Position numbers and translations under genes: made by a program. The notes under the pieces are model-generated. The model saw only the letters and a list, made by a program, of their open reading frames with translations. It searched no databases and had not been told where the DNA came from. Positions 36,200-45,271 of a stretch of 64,000 nucleotides of DNA are shown piece by piece. The DNA comes from Calditrichota bacterium (GTDB lineage: Bacteria; Zhuqueibacterota; Zhuqueibacteria; Zhuqueibacterales; Geothermadaptataceae), in assembly GCA_008501765.1 (NCBI GenBank), contig QQUE01000004.1:1-64000 (forward strand), given 5' to 3'. How positions within the stretch are numbered: the first letter of the stretch is position 1; each line of letters opens with the position of its first letter.

Positions 36200-36289
36200 A
36201 TGTGCCGCGCACTTCTTTGAACTCTCTATAATTGGAATGCTCAAAATAAATCCCCTTCTTAACAAAAAGCATATAAGTGCGCGGCACAT
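36200..36289. repeat. 90-bp REPIN-like element, copy 1
   Basis: ATGTGCCGCGCACTT (36200-36214) and its exact complement AAGTGCGCGGCACAT (36275-36289), 60 nt apart. The element at 58930-59019 has the same 15-60-15 layout with a different arm core, so the pairing is conserved while the sequence varies. Lies downstream of the lipoprotein gene and 64 bp before the DUF2459 stop, in the 36121-36353 gap. Confidence 0.8.
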
Positions 36290-36353
36290 TTTCACTGGTT
36301 TGCACCACATTCAAGTTTGAGCAGAAAATTGTGGAAAATGAGTTAATACAAAC

Positions 36354-37019
36354 TCATTTTTGGTCGTCAGGTTTTTCTTCAACACGTTTAATACTTTCAA
36401 CAACACTTCCCGCCGTTAAATTTAACGCAGGATAAATTTTCAAACCGCTGTTTTTTAATGCTTTTGCTGACCAGGTGTTGCAGGTATTAAATAAATGGTA
36501 TTTGCCTGTAGCTTTGTAAAAATAGCTGTGGCCGTAAATTCCTTTCCCCAAGTTCTCCACTGCATTATTCTCATCTCTTTGGAAACTTTTTTCAATGAAT
36601 ACTAACAATTGATTATAGTCAGATTGGGAGACGGACAAACTGAACAGCCTGTCTTTTGCGAAATATTTTTCAGGTGAAACCGGGATGCCAACGACATGTA
36701 AAACTGACTTCGTTGGCCAGAAGAGTGAGCGCAGCGCCAGGCGAACAGAAAATTTTTGCGAGCGGTAAAATCCTTCATCCCCCCAGCCAAATTCTAAAAA
36801 TGAGGCATCAGAAAAAGTTTGTTCTATTTGTGGAATGCGTAAATTTATATCTCTCGCAGGAATGATAATTCCGGTGTGCCAGCCGTGATTTACAACGAAG
36901 ATTTTGAAGGCTTTGCCACTGGCGATTAAATGTTGGGGCGTGTCTAATCTCTGGTTGGAAAATGATATTAGCCACAACAATAATATACTAATTTGCCAGA
37001 AAAATATATACATATTCAA
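36354..37019 (-). CDS. DUF2459 family membrane-anchored protein
   Basis: 221 aa. One N-terminal membrane helix (about 3-20), then the DUF2459 signatures VVNHGWHTGIIIPA, FGWGDEGFY and CNTWSAKAL. The family is a putative cysteine-type hydrolase (CNTWSA Cys with His residues), sometimes described as urease-associated. Here no urease genes are present. The start is Met1 or Met3. The neighbouring genes are on other strands, so it is monocistronic. Confidence 0.82.
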   Translation of the reverse strand: MNMYIFFWQISILLLWLISFSNQRLDTPQHLIASGKAFKIFVVNHGWHTGIIIPARDINLRIPQIEQTFSDASFLEFGWGDEGFYRSQKFSVRLALRSLFWPTKSVLHVVGIPVSPEKYFAKDRLFSLSVSQSDYNQLLVFIEKSFQRDENNAVENLGKGIYGHSYFYKATGKYHLFNTCNTWSAKALKNSGLKIYPALNLTAGSVVESIKRVEEKPDDQK

Positions 37020-37147
37020 AATACCTCTTTAAACATGCAATGATACATATTCAAAATCATTGCATGTTGTCAAACTATTTGCTAAAATGATAGGCAATTT
37101 GTTCAATCATTTGACAAAATGTATACTTCACAAAGAAATACTATAAA

Positions 37148-38338
37148 ATGAATTTTCAAGAATTAGACTCATTTCACAATTTAGCACGCGAACAGGGGAA
37201 AAAATACCCTAAAAAACGCTTTTTGTACGAAGAAATTATTAAGGAAAGCGGGAAACATTTTACAGGCATCGTCGGATCGCGTGGTATCGGTAAAACAATC
37301 CTGCTCAAGCAATTGGCTGTCGACTTTGAGAATGCCTTTTATATTTCCTTAGATAGCACCTCCGAAATAAACCTATATGAAGCGATAAAATCATTGAATG
37401 AGAATTATGGTTTTAGGCTTTTCCTGTTGGATGAAATCCACTTTTATAAAGATTATAATCGCGATCTGAAAAAAATATTTGATTTTTTAGAGGTAAAAAT
37501 CATTTTTACAAGTTCAGCAGCATTATCGATTCATGAAAGTAGTTATGATTTATCGCGCCGTGTAAATTTGAAAACCTTATATCCTTTTTCATTCCGGGAG
37601 TATCTTTATTTCAAAGAAAATAAAAAACTACCGAGACTGTCATTCAGCGATATCTTAAATAAAAAATGGCAACCCGAACATTTCAGACAATCGGCCCACT
37701 TCAACAACTACGTGCAAGGAGCGCTCTTCCCTTTTGCCCTGGAAGAACCAGATATATTTACCTTGCTCCGAAATATAATACAGAAAATCCTATACCGCGA
37801 TATTCCAGCCATTGCTAATTTACGCGTTGCTGAAATCCAGCATATAGAAAAACTAATTTCATTTATCGGCAAGTCGGCTGTTGATGGCATAAACTACTCT
37901 TCTGTTTCGCGCAATCTCGGTATTACCAAATACAAAGCTGAACATTACATACGCCTGCTGGAAAAAGCATTTGTACTCAACGTCGTTTTTCCATCTGGCA
38001 CAAATGTGCTCAAAGAACCGAAAGTTCTGATGAATTTACCCTTTCGACTACTTTTCCAGTCTTTAGATGAAGCCATTGGCGGCATCCGGGAAGATTTTTT
38101 TATCGAAACGATGAAAATGAATTCTTTTAAGTTCAACTATCTCAAATCGACCCGGGGTACAAAAACTCCAGATTACTTAGTCGATACCGGTGAAAATGAG
38201 CTGGTTGTAGAAATAGGCGGCAAAGGAAAAGGCAGGGAGCAATTTAAGGGGATCGATAAAAAGAAGAGCATTATCTTAACCCATTCTGAAATTATTGATG
38301 GCATAAAACGTCCGTTATTTTTAGCCGGCTTTTTATGA
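37148..38338 (+). CDS. AAA+ ATPase with DUF4143-type C-terminus
   Basis: 396 aa. Walker A GSRGIGKT at 43-50, Walker B RLFLLDEIHFYKD at about 93-104, an Arg-containing sensor region (TSSAALSIHESSYDLSRR). C-terminal half is a winged-helix plus DUF4143-like nuclease-fold end (TPDYLVDTGENELVVEIGGKG), the latter resembling a PD-(D/E)XK core (D, E-I-G-x-K). AT-rich compared with housekeeping genes here. The family is large, poorly characterised and often in accessory DNA. No toxin partner is adjacent. Confidence 0.8.
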   Translation: MNFQELDSFHNLAREQGKKYPKKRFLYEEIIKESGKHFTGIVGSRGIGKTILLKQLAVDFENAFYISLDSTSEINLYEAIKSLNENYGFRLFLLDEIHFYKDYNRDLKKIFDFLEVKIIFTSSAALSIHESSYDLSRRVNLKTLYPFSFREYLYFKENKKLPRLSFSDILNKKWQPEHFRQSAHFNNYVQGALFPFALEEPDIFTLLRNIIQKILYRDIPAIANLRVAEIQHIEKLISFIGKSAVDGINYSSVSRNLGITKYKAEHYIRLLEKAFVLNVVFPSGTNVLKEPKVLMNLPFRLLFQSLDEAIGGIREDFFIETMKMNSFKFNYLKSTRGTKTPDYLVDTGENELVVEIGGKGKGREQFKGIDKKKSIILTHSEIIDGIKRPLFLAGFL

Positions 38339-38483
38339 TAGAAAAATTGATAGGCGACCTTAATTTTCAACCAGTTTAAATGTTGGATTTCGATTTAGCC
38401 GAAATGAATTCTGATTTATATTTTGGATAAATAAATTACGCTCTGTTAAAGGAACGGTATGAATTATCCAGCGATCGCTTCTA

Positions 38484-38660
38484 AATTCCCATCCTTGAAA
38501 AGGAGGGGAAATCAACCGGAGCGTTAAGCGAAGGTTGGAGGGGTGGTTGCTGAGATGAGCCTGGAAATTGATAAAAAAGTAGCTGATCGCATAAAACCAC
38601 CCCTGATTTTTCCGCTGAACGCTCCAAAATCTGTCCCCTCCTTTTTCAAGGATGGGAATT
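38484..38660. repeat. Long imperfect foldback element (177 bp)
   Basis: Several successive pairings: AATTCCCATCCTTGAAAAGG (starting 38484) with CCTTTTTCAAGGATGGGAATT (ending 38660); GGAGCGTTAAGCG with CGCTGAACGCTCC; and AGGGGTGGTT with AACCACCCCT. No ORF. It lies in the 38339-38791 gap between the DUF4143 ATPase and the Npt-type transporter; nothing else is recognised there. Confidence 0.75.
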
Positions 38661-38791
38661 GCTAAAGCGCTTCACGCTTCAAATGGCTTGGTATATGACC
38701 TGACTGGAGACAGTATAATAATCAACTTGTTTCTTAAACAGAGCCTTAAATTATTACCAATTCTCATCTGATATTTACTATGATCCTCATT

Positions 38792-40129
38792 CTATTCAAC
38801 TTCGTTATTTATCAATTTCTCCGTACCCAGCTTCTTATTCAAAACCCCAATGCGAAAAGCGACAAATAACCACAGACAAACCAACATAAGGTTGAAGAGT
38901 GCAAAATGGCTGGTTTCAAATGCCAGCAAGTTCACGCCTACGTACACGATAACAGCTGATAAAACATCGCCGGCACGCTGGAAAAATGTATCGATCGCCT
39001 GTTTGGCTTTGTATTTTTGCTCGCGGGTTGTGGGTAGAAAGAGCACGTGGCGCACGGTATTTTGCAGCGAATAGTCAGTGGCATTTTCAGCTGTTTTCGT
39101 CCAGCGGACGATGGAGAGAATTGGGAAAAATGCCAGAAAAACGTAGCCACCCAGGGCAATGAATGGCAAAATCAAAATGGCGATTCGAATGCCGAGGTAT
39201 TTCAGAATTCTCGAAACCAGAAAAAGCTGTACCAAAACGCCGACTATATTAACCACGGTGAAGAAATCAGCATAAAACTTTCCAATATATTCCCCGACGG
39301 TCAATCCCAACGCTGCGCTGTTTTGCGCAGCATCTGCCGTGACAATTTTACCGAGAATGTACTCACCCGTGGTATTTACCCAGTTTAACAACAGAATTAA
39401 AATGCCGATAAGCAGCAGATAGCGATTTTTTAAAATCAGCGTAAAAGCTCCTTCGCCGCCAATCGCTTCTTCAGCCGTATCTGTTATCTGTTTTATTTTT
39501 ACAACTTTACTTTTTTCCCGGGAATCGACGAAATTCGTGATTAATAAAGACAAAAAAAGCAGCCCCGCCGACACCAGAAGCAACTGATAAATTCCCAACG
39601 GTTCGATTAATAAACCGGCGAATGAACTGCCAAACACCGCCCCAGCCGAAGCGCCGAAAGCAACAATTGCAAACAGGCGTTTTCCGGCTTCCGGCGTGTA
39701 TAAATCGTTGGCAAACGCCCAAAACTGCGAAACAACCATCAGACTGAAAATGCCGACCCACAGGTAAAAGACAATGCCCAGCGGTACTTCCATTTGAGCT
39801 AAAATATAGAAAAGAATCAGGCAGAATGTAAAAAAAAGCACGACGATATTGATCAATTTCCGGCGTGGAAAAGTATTTGCCAGCCAGTCATAAAGCCGCA
39901 CTGCGCCGATGAGTAGAATTGCTTGGCCTGCAGCGGAATAGCTTTTTATTTCTGCGCCGCCGCCGGCAAGAATGAGCGGCTCCCGCACAACTTTCGCAAT
40001 ATAATAGGCCGTTAAAATAAGAAAAATATTCAGCGTAAGCAGAACGACATTAACACCCTCGCCGGAGCGTGTTTCAGCAAAGAGGCTTAAAAAGCGATCA
40101 AGATAATTTTTAGATTGCGGCTTGTTCAT
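38792..40129 (-). CDS. Npt1/Npt2-type transporter, short form
   Basis: 445 aa, about 12 membrane helices. N-terminus RSGEGVNVVLLTLNIFLIL and YYIAKVVREPLILAGGG match the translocase-like start of the 942-aa protein (31184-34012). FWAFANDLYTPEAGKRLFAI and NTVRHVLFLPTTREQKYKAK are further family-like motifs. No HEAT domain here. Probably transports a nucleotide or organic phosphate; substrate unproven. It follows the PhoU gene by 90 bp on the same strand. Confidence 0.72.
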   Translation of the reverse strand: MNKPQSKNYLDRFLSLFAETRSGEGVNVVLLTLNIFLILTAYYIAKVVREPLILAGGGAEIKSYSAAGQAILLIGAVRLYDWLANTFPRRKLINIVVLFFTFCLILFYILAQMEVPLGIVFYLWVGIFSLMVVSQFWAFANDLYTPEAGKRLFAIVAFGASAGAVFGSSFAGLLIEPLGIYQLLLVSAGLLFLSLLITNFVDSREKSKVVKIKQITDTAEEAIGGEGAFTLILKNRYLLLIGILILLLNWVNTTGEYILGKIVTADAAQNSAALGLTVGEYIGKFYADFFTVVNIVGVLVQLFLVSRILKYLGIRIAILILPFIALGGYVFLAFFPILSIVRWTKTAENATDYSLQNTVRHVLFLPTTREQKYKAKQAIDTFFQRAGDVLSAVIVYVGVNLLAFETSHFALFNLMLVCLWLFVAFRIGVLNKKLGTEKLINNEVE

Positions 40130-40219
40130 TTTCTTTCCCGGAGGGTGAAATGTGAAAAAAACAGAGCGGCCGGAACCGCCCTTGTCAAAATAATATTCGT
40201 CGCAAAACCATTGCGCAGG

Positions 40220-40900
40220 TTACGAATCTTCTTCCACCCGGAAACCAATTTTATCGAACGGATTAATGATGCTCGTTGCCACATTTATCAAGTGTGCCGC
40301 AATTCGCTTCAAATAACGCACATAAAGTGCTGTGGCTGTCGCCTCGCCAGCACTGAGATTTTTGTCTTTTTCCAGGACACAAGCATCAACAATTTCATCG
40401 CTTGCTTTAAGAACCCAGAAGTTATCATCAACACAACTGCGTGCCCGTTCTTTTTCGGAGGAGGTAAGAATCGGCAGCAAATTCTTAAACATTTTTTCCA
40501 CAGCTTTTTCGATTTTTGTCAGTTCGGCGTCATGAATGCCTGCCCCCAACCGTGCCGGGTGCACTTTCGCGAGATCAGCAATATTTTTTGTGTAATCGCC
40601 AATGCGTTCAAGATCGATAACGATGCTGGTAAGAATCAATCCTGGAATAATGTTCGAACCGCCTGTAACTGCGAGATATTTCAGCACCTTTCGCCGCACT
40701 TCCCGCTCATATTTATTAAGTATCATATCTTTTTCACGAATCTCATCCCGGCCATCTGCAGTCTCTTGATGGCGCAGGATTTTTACTGATTCCACGAACA
40801 TTTCGTAAGCATTCTCAAGCATAATTTCAGAATCATTATATGCCTGTGTAAGTGAATTATCTCTGCGCCAAAGTTCCAGCAATTCTTTAAATTTTATCAT
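40220..40900 (-). CDS. PhoU-domain protein
   Basis: 226 aa, all helical, with two PhoU-like three-helix repeats. Typical: ILRHQETADGRDEIREKDMI, then VIDLERIGDYTKNIAD (the DLERIGDY metal-binding motif) and the degenerate second repeat YLKRIAAHLIN. PhoU proteins regulate phosphate uptake through metal-bound contacts. It starts 4 bp after the Na/Pi cotransporter gene stop, so the pair is co-transcribed and the PhoU probably controls that transporter. Confidence 0.88.
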   Translation of the reverse strand: MIKFKELLELWRRDNSLTQAYNDSEIMLENAYEMFVESVKILRHQETADGRDEIREKDMILNKYEREVRRKVLKYLAVTGGSNIIPGLILTSIVIDLERIGDYTKNIADLAKVHPARLGAGIHDAELTKIEKAVEKMFKNLLPILTSSEKERARSCVDDNFWVLKASDEIVDACVLEKDKNLSAGEATATALYVRYLKRIAAHLINVATSIINPFDKIGFRVEEDS

Positions 40901-40904
40901 ATTT

Positions 40905-42026
40905 TTATCCTGCCACGTATATTAAAATTATGGGTATTATAAAAAACAAAATGAGTACGTAAAGCAGCGGTACAAATTTTGATTTTACGGAGTACTCGGC
41001 CAATTTTTCTGCAAGCATCAGCGGGAATTGTTTGAACGGCCAAATTATGGCGATGCCTGTGATATTAAAGAGCAAATGTGCAAATGCCACTGTTACCGCT
41101 GCCAAATTTCCGGTAACCAGCGAAGCAAGCATGGCTGTGACGGTCGTTCCAATGTTGGCGCCCAGTGTAAACGGGAATATCTGCCGCAGTGTCAAGATTC
41201 CGGCTCCGGCCAAAGGAACGGCCACCGACGTCGTAATCGAACTCGATTGTACGGCAACTGTTATCAGAATGCCCAGTACTAATGCTCGGCCTGCATTGCG
41301 AAACAATGTTTCGTTGAAAAAACTTTCCACTTTACCGATCACCATTGCTTTCAAATTGACGACAAGATAGCGTAAAGCAATAAATAGCAGGATGACTGAA
41401 ATGATGAGCATTGCTGTTCCAGAAGGATCACCAGATGATGTGAAGATGCCAGAATATTGCTGAATCAAACTCACAGTGGGTTTAACGATTATTTTTATCG
41501 GATTTATTAACTTTAGTCCACCAGAATCCTGTAGTGCATGGGCGAGAAATTCAGAACTGATCCCGAGAAAGTTCGTCCCTAATTGTAGTGGAAATAAAAT
41601 GATAACTGCCATCACGTTAAAAAAATCATGCACCGTTGCTGCAGAAAAAGCGCGTTTAAATTCATCCTCACGATTGATATGACCAACAGAAACCAAAGTG
41701 TTTGTCACACTTGTACCAATATTTGCCCCCATAATAATGGGGATTGCCCGTGCCACATCAAGTGCGCCACCCGCTACCAGACCAACAGTCATCGATGTGG
41801 TTGTGGACGAACTTTGCACGAGCGCCGTTGAAAGCACACCAATAAATAGCCCTACAAATGGATTTGCCGTTGTCGTTAAAAGCTGCTGCGCGAAATCTTT
41901 GCCAAAAAATTTGAAAGATGCGCCCATCAACGAAATACTCACAAAAAATATATAGAGTAATCCCAGCAAAATTATAAGGCGAATTAAAGGATGCAACTTT
42001 TTATTTGTAGTGATAACTTCCTCCAA
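40905..42026 (-). CDS. Na+/Pi cotransporter
   Basis: 373 aa, about 9 membrane helices. Carries the duplicated QSSS motifs of the PF02690 family: VQSSSTTTSMTVGLVAGG and VQSSSITTSVAVPLAG, with GANIGTSVTN and GANIGTTVTA. Uses sodium to take up phosphate. Upstream of PhoU in the same operon. Usually fused with or next to PhoU, as here. No Pho box identified. Confidence 0.93.
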   Translation of the reverse strand: MEEVITTNKKLHPLIRLIILLGLLYIFFVSISLMGASFKFFGKDFAQQLLTTTANPFVGLFIGVLSTALVQSSSTTTSMTVGLVAGGALDVARAIPIIMGANIGTSVTNTLVSVGHINREDEFKRAFSAATVHDFFNVMAVIILFPLQLGTNFLGISSEFLAHALQDSGGLKLINPIKIIVKPTVSLIQQYSGIFTSSGDPSGTAMLIISVILLFIALRYLVVNLKAMVIGKVESFFNETLFRNAGRALVLGILITVAVQSSSITTSVAVPLAGAGILTLRQIFPFTLGANIGTTVTAMLASLVTGNLAAVTVAFAHLLFNITGIAIIWPFKQFPLMLAEKLAEYSVKSKFVPLLYVLILFFIIPIILIYVAG

Positions 42027-42157
42027 AGTTTAATAATGTTATTATAAAATTGCTAAAAGCATTGTTCAAACTCAAAAATAATAATTATCAAACTTACTCT
42101 TCCAGTGGTGAGCATGGCAAGCAAATTCTTAATCCAAGCACCTTGTATTCAGGCTAA

Positions 42158-42326
42158 TTAACGTGAGTTTGATGTAAGCTGTAACATTCTTTACCAAGTA
42201 TAATTAAAATAGAGCGAAGGCGTCTCGCCGAGCGTTTCGTGTGTTATCCTCGGCGGGACGCCTTCGGACTATATCCTATAATTTATTCGTTTTGTCCCAA
42301 TTCTTCTTATATCGAACTCACGTTAA
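42158..42326. mobile_element. MITE-like element, copy B (169 bp)
   Basis: Same length, same terminal repeats and the same internal hairpin as copy A (29574-29742), with about ten base differences by eye. Flanked on both sides by TAATTAA-like sequence; its right end touches the stop codon of the phosphoesterase gene. With 42027-42157 it fills the 300-bp gap after the Na/Pi gene start; no other feature is seen there. Confidence 0.85.
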
Positions 42327-43565
42327 TTAATAAGAAAGAATTGAGAGTTCAGCGATAATGTTTTTTCCGGTTGTGGTTTTATTAATTTCAATTATGCGCG
42401 CCAACAGACTGTCTTCGGCCACGCGAATCAATCCATAGTGGTATTCTTTTTTTAGCACAACCGGTTCGATATCCAAACCGATATCCAGATACTCTTTTCG
42501 GTATTTCTCAGCCAATTCCGCATCCGGGATGGAACGCAAAGGCACACCGCCACCGCCATTGATCAATAGTTGAATTTCCGATTCTCCTTGGCGAATTATC
42601 GAATGTTCAAAATAATGTTCGTGGCTTGAGAGAATCACCTGCACCCCGTTCCGGTGAAAAAGATCGAGCAGTATTTTTAATTTATCAATCAATTCCGGGC
42701 CATTTTCCTCATTAAACCAGTCAGCGTGATGCATGCCAAAGGAAACCGGGGGATGGTGCATAGCCACAATTTTAAACTTTTTCGTGCAATTAGCCAGTTC
42801 TTTTTCGAGCCAGCCCTTTTCCGGCTGCTTCGCAGGGGCCACAAACCATTTTTCAAACAGAACATTCTGACTGTCGTCGGGAATATCCTGATACTGATCG
42901 ATAATTAAATCCGTGTCGATCACAAACATCGCCGCATCCGGGAATTCAAGTGTATAAAACTGTGGGTACGCAAAGATCGCATTGTAATTCGGTTTGCCAA
43001 ACCGGGCGTCATTCACGTGTTCATGATTGCCAATCACCGGCACAAAAGGGATATCATTGAGGAGATTCGATTCTTTCCTGTTCTCGATTAAAAATTGCTC
43101 CCAATCACGAGGCTGGCGGCCGTCAGCGATAAAATCTCCCATGCCCAAAACGAAATCAAAATCCGCATTTTGGTACTCCTGCACAATCGCATCACGAACC
43201 AGGATGCGCTCTGATTTACCATAATCAGCGACATTGCGAACACGGTTAATTACACCGACAATCCCCTGAGCAATCCAGTATGGGGCCAGTAATACACGCC
43301 AGCTCAGCCAGTTTTCCTTTTTCAAAAATGTTTCTAATATGCGCCATCCGGGGCGGCTATCGCCATAAATGATAAAACTTGGATTGTGATCAAACTTAAA
43401 GCTGGAAATTTTGGGAACCGGATAGAGTTCCGGATCGACTTTATCGGTGACCAGTCCGCGCGAAGCACAACTCTGCTGCAGGATTATGCCAATACAAACG
43501 AGAATTAGAATTTTGAAAATGCGTATTTTCAACCATGACCAATCAGGATGGTTCGAAGAGGGCAT
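42327..43565 (-). CDS. Lipoprotein metallophosphoesterase (calcineurin-like)
   Basis: 412 aa. Lipobox ILQQSC (Cys33). Calcineurin-type motifs in order: IIYGDSRPG (metal ligand Asp69), FVLGMGDFIADG (GD), PVIGNHEHV (GNHE), AMHHPPVSFG and LSSHEHYFEH (GHxH-like). All ligands look present, so it should be an active dimetal phosphatase anchored to the membrane facing outward. It is the last of a three-gene operon with the kinase-motif lipoprotein and the Omp85-like barrel. The upstream gap is one nucleotide. Confidence 0.88.
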   Translation of the reverse strand: MPSSNHPDWSWLKIRIFKILILVCIGIILQQSCASRGLVTDKVDPELYPVPKISSFKFDHNPSFIIYGDSRPGWRILETFLKKENWLSWRVLLAPYWIAQGIVGVINRVRNVADYGKSERILVRDAIVQEYQNADFDFVLGMGDFIADGRQPRDWEQFLIENRKESNLLNDIPFVPVIGNHEHVNDARFGKPNYNAIFAYPQFYTLEFPDAAMFVIDTDLIIDQYQDIPDDSQNVLFEKWFVAPAKQPEKGWLEKELANCTKKFKIVAMHHPPVSFGMHHADWFNEENGPELIDKLKILLDLFHRNGVQVILSSHEHYFEHSIIRQGESEIQLLINGGGGVPLRSIPDAELAEKYRKEYLDIGLDIEPVVLKKEYHYGLIRVAEDSLLARIIEINKTTTGKNIIAELSILSY

Positions 43566-43566
43566 G

Positions 43567-45270
43567 TTAATAAAATCTCCTTAAACCTAAAATTTCTATC
43601 TGGCCATTTTTTTCATTTCGGTGCAGATAAACAGCAACCGGTTTGCTCCAGTTTAAATTGTCTGTTCTTTTAGTTTGCAAGCGGACTTGCAGGTTGTCAT
43701 CTCCTGAAATTTTCTTAAAATAGGTACTGGATAAATTGATATTTAAAGAACGTCCGACCATGTGCGAGTCGAGAATTTTACCATTTTTCGACAATAATTC
43801 ATAGCGGTAGCCACTTTTTTTTCGTTGTTCGAGACCGGAATCAACCGCCAGATCTCGAAACTTAAGTTCCAAATCCCCTTTTTTATTTTGAATGAGCGCA
43901 AACCCATCAAGAGGATTGATGCGCGAAAAAACATAGCGTCCGACGATATCCCGGCGTTCGATGAGCCTTTTTGTGAGATATTCATTTGCTCCCGGTTCAG
44001 GATAATTGCCTGTTTCCACAGCAGCCCGCAACAAACTGTCCGAGAAAGACATGATAATCCGTGCCGCCCAAAATGCATCTCGCATGGTGGCATTTTCAAA
44101 CGCCGGGTTGGGAATTATCGGATCGTAACTTTGCGGATCAAAATCCTTTGATTCGAAATGTCCGATGGATTTAAAAGGCACATTCCACTCTTTTTCCCAG
44201 GGTTTTACCCACAATCCGAGCGTTAGCAAACGCCCCACCATGGCATGGGGATCAATAGTATTTTCATGACCAATGTACGCAGGCATTGGTTCATCGCCCT
44301 GGCTGCCGAGCGTCGATCCAAAATCGATAAGCCAATGGCGCAGATACCCCTCATCGAGATAGCTTGTGTAAGAGTTATTCGCCTTGGTATCATAGTGGTT
44401 CAACCATGCCGCGATATATTTCAGGCCACGCAGCTCCCGCCGGTGCTGATGCGGCACAATATCGTTGAAATCATCTTTGCGCGTCCCTTGATAACGGAAT
44501 GGTCCCTTGGGTTTACCGGGAATATATTTGCTCGCCACAGCGCGCATTGTTCCATCGGGCTGGCGCTCAATTCGACCTAGCAAGGCCGCAAAATCATCCT
44601 GATTCATCAGCCGCTTGCGGCCTTTTTCATCGGTGATTTTTACATCATCACCCAATTTTAAAATTTTGGGATCAAAATAAACGATGTAATTTTCCGGAAC
44701 GTGGAATCCAGCGGCATAAAACAATTTGGTTCCAACCACCTCCGCCCCTGTCGACAGACCGGAATAGCCGATGGGATCAAACTTCATTACATAGCGCTGA
44801 CCCTGTTCATCAATTATGCTAAACCCGGGTGTAACACCCTCGGCTTTCGCGCGGAAAATTGTCCAGGTGCTGCCTGGATCCGGGACATGCCCTTTGTCGG
44901 GCCCTCGCTTTATCATTTCTTCGGTCCAGCCGCCAAGATGAATCCGGTTCTCAAACCAACTGGAATTTTCAACATTATCCAATGCGTTTACATTCAATGC
45001 TTCTTTGCGATTATTTGAAATTCGCCTGTAAGCGCGCGACAAATCGAGCATCTGTTCAAGCTGTTCAGTGAACTGCTTATCAAAGCCATCCCCGAGAATA
45101 TTGATATCCCGTTCAGCCATTTCTTTCACTGGCACACGGTCATCAGGCAAGGATTCCGGCACGACAAAATGTGCGGTACGGCCACATGCAATGAAAAGTG
45201 TCGTCAGTAGCGTTAATAACAACTTAAAACATATTTTCCGAACGTCCAATTTATCTTCTCCACCAAACAT
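43567..45270 (-). CDS. Lipoprotein with protein-kinase-like motifs, unknown function
   Basis: 567 aa. Signal with lipobox near Cys29 (LLTTLFIACG). No family recognised. Features that look kinase-like: RYVMKFDPIG (Lys163, strand 3), TGAEVVGTKLF (Glu177 in a helix), the catalytic-loop pattern H-x-D-x-K-x-x-N in NHYDTKANN (His292, Asp294, Lys296, Asn299), and a DFG in LIDFGSTLG (Asp316). This order and spacing resemble the HipA/PIK and secreted kinase groups. The C-terminal about 120 residues look like a beta domain. Predicted to act outside the cytoplasm. One nucleotide separates it from both operon neighbours. Confidence 0.6.
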   Translation of the reverse strand: MFGGEDKLDVRKICFKLLLTLLTTLFIACGRTAHFVVPESLPDDRVPVKEMAERDINILGDGFDKQFTEQLEQMLDLSRAYRRISNNRKEALNVNALDNVENSSWFENRIHLGGWTEEMIKRGPDKGHVPDPGSTWTIFRAKAEGVTPGFSIIDEQGQRYVMKFDPIGYSGLSTGAEVVGTKLFYAAGFHVPENYIVYFDPKILKLGDDVKITDEKGRKRLMNQDDFAALLGRIERQPDGTMRAVASKYIPGKPKGPFRYQGTRKDDFNDIVPHQHRRELRGLKYIAAWLNHYDTKANNSYTSYLDEGYLRHWLIDFGSTLGSQGDEPMPAYIGHENTIDPHAMVGRLLTLGLWVKPWEKEWNVPFKSIGHFESKDFDPQSYDPIIPNPAFENATMRDAFWAARIIMSFSDSLLRAAVETGNYPEPGANEYLTKRLIERRDIVGRYVFSRINPLDGFALIQNKKGDLELKFRDLAVDSGLEQRKKSGYRYELLSKNGKILDSHMVGRSLNINLSSTYFKKISGDDNLQVRLQTKRTDNLNWSKPVAVYLHRNEKNGQIEILGLRRFY

Positions 45271-45271
45271 T

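Noticed and set aside
36060-36314. 84-codon minus-strand ORF
   Set aside because: Covers the 90-bp two-arm repeat and the end of the lipoprotein gene; its frame is explained by the repeat.
40115-40789. 224-codon plus-strand ORF
   Set aside because: It is antisense to the PhoU gene, is rich in Cys and His in a random-looking way, and has no family features.
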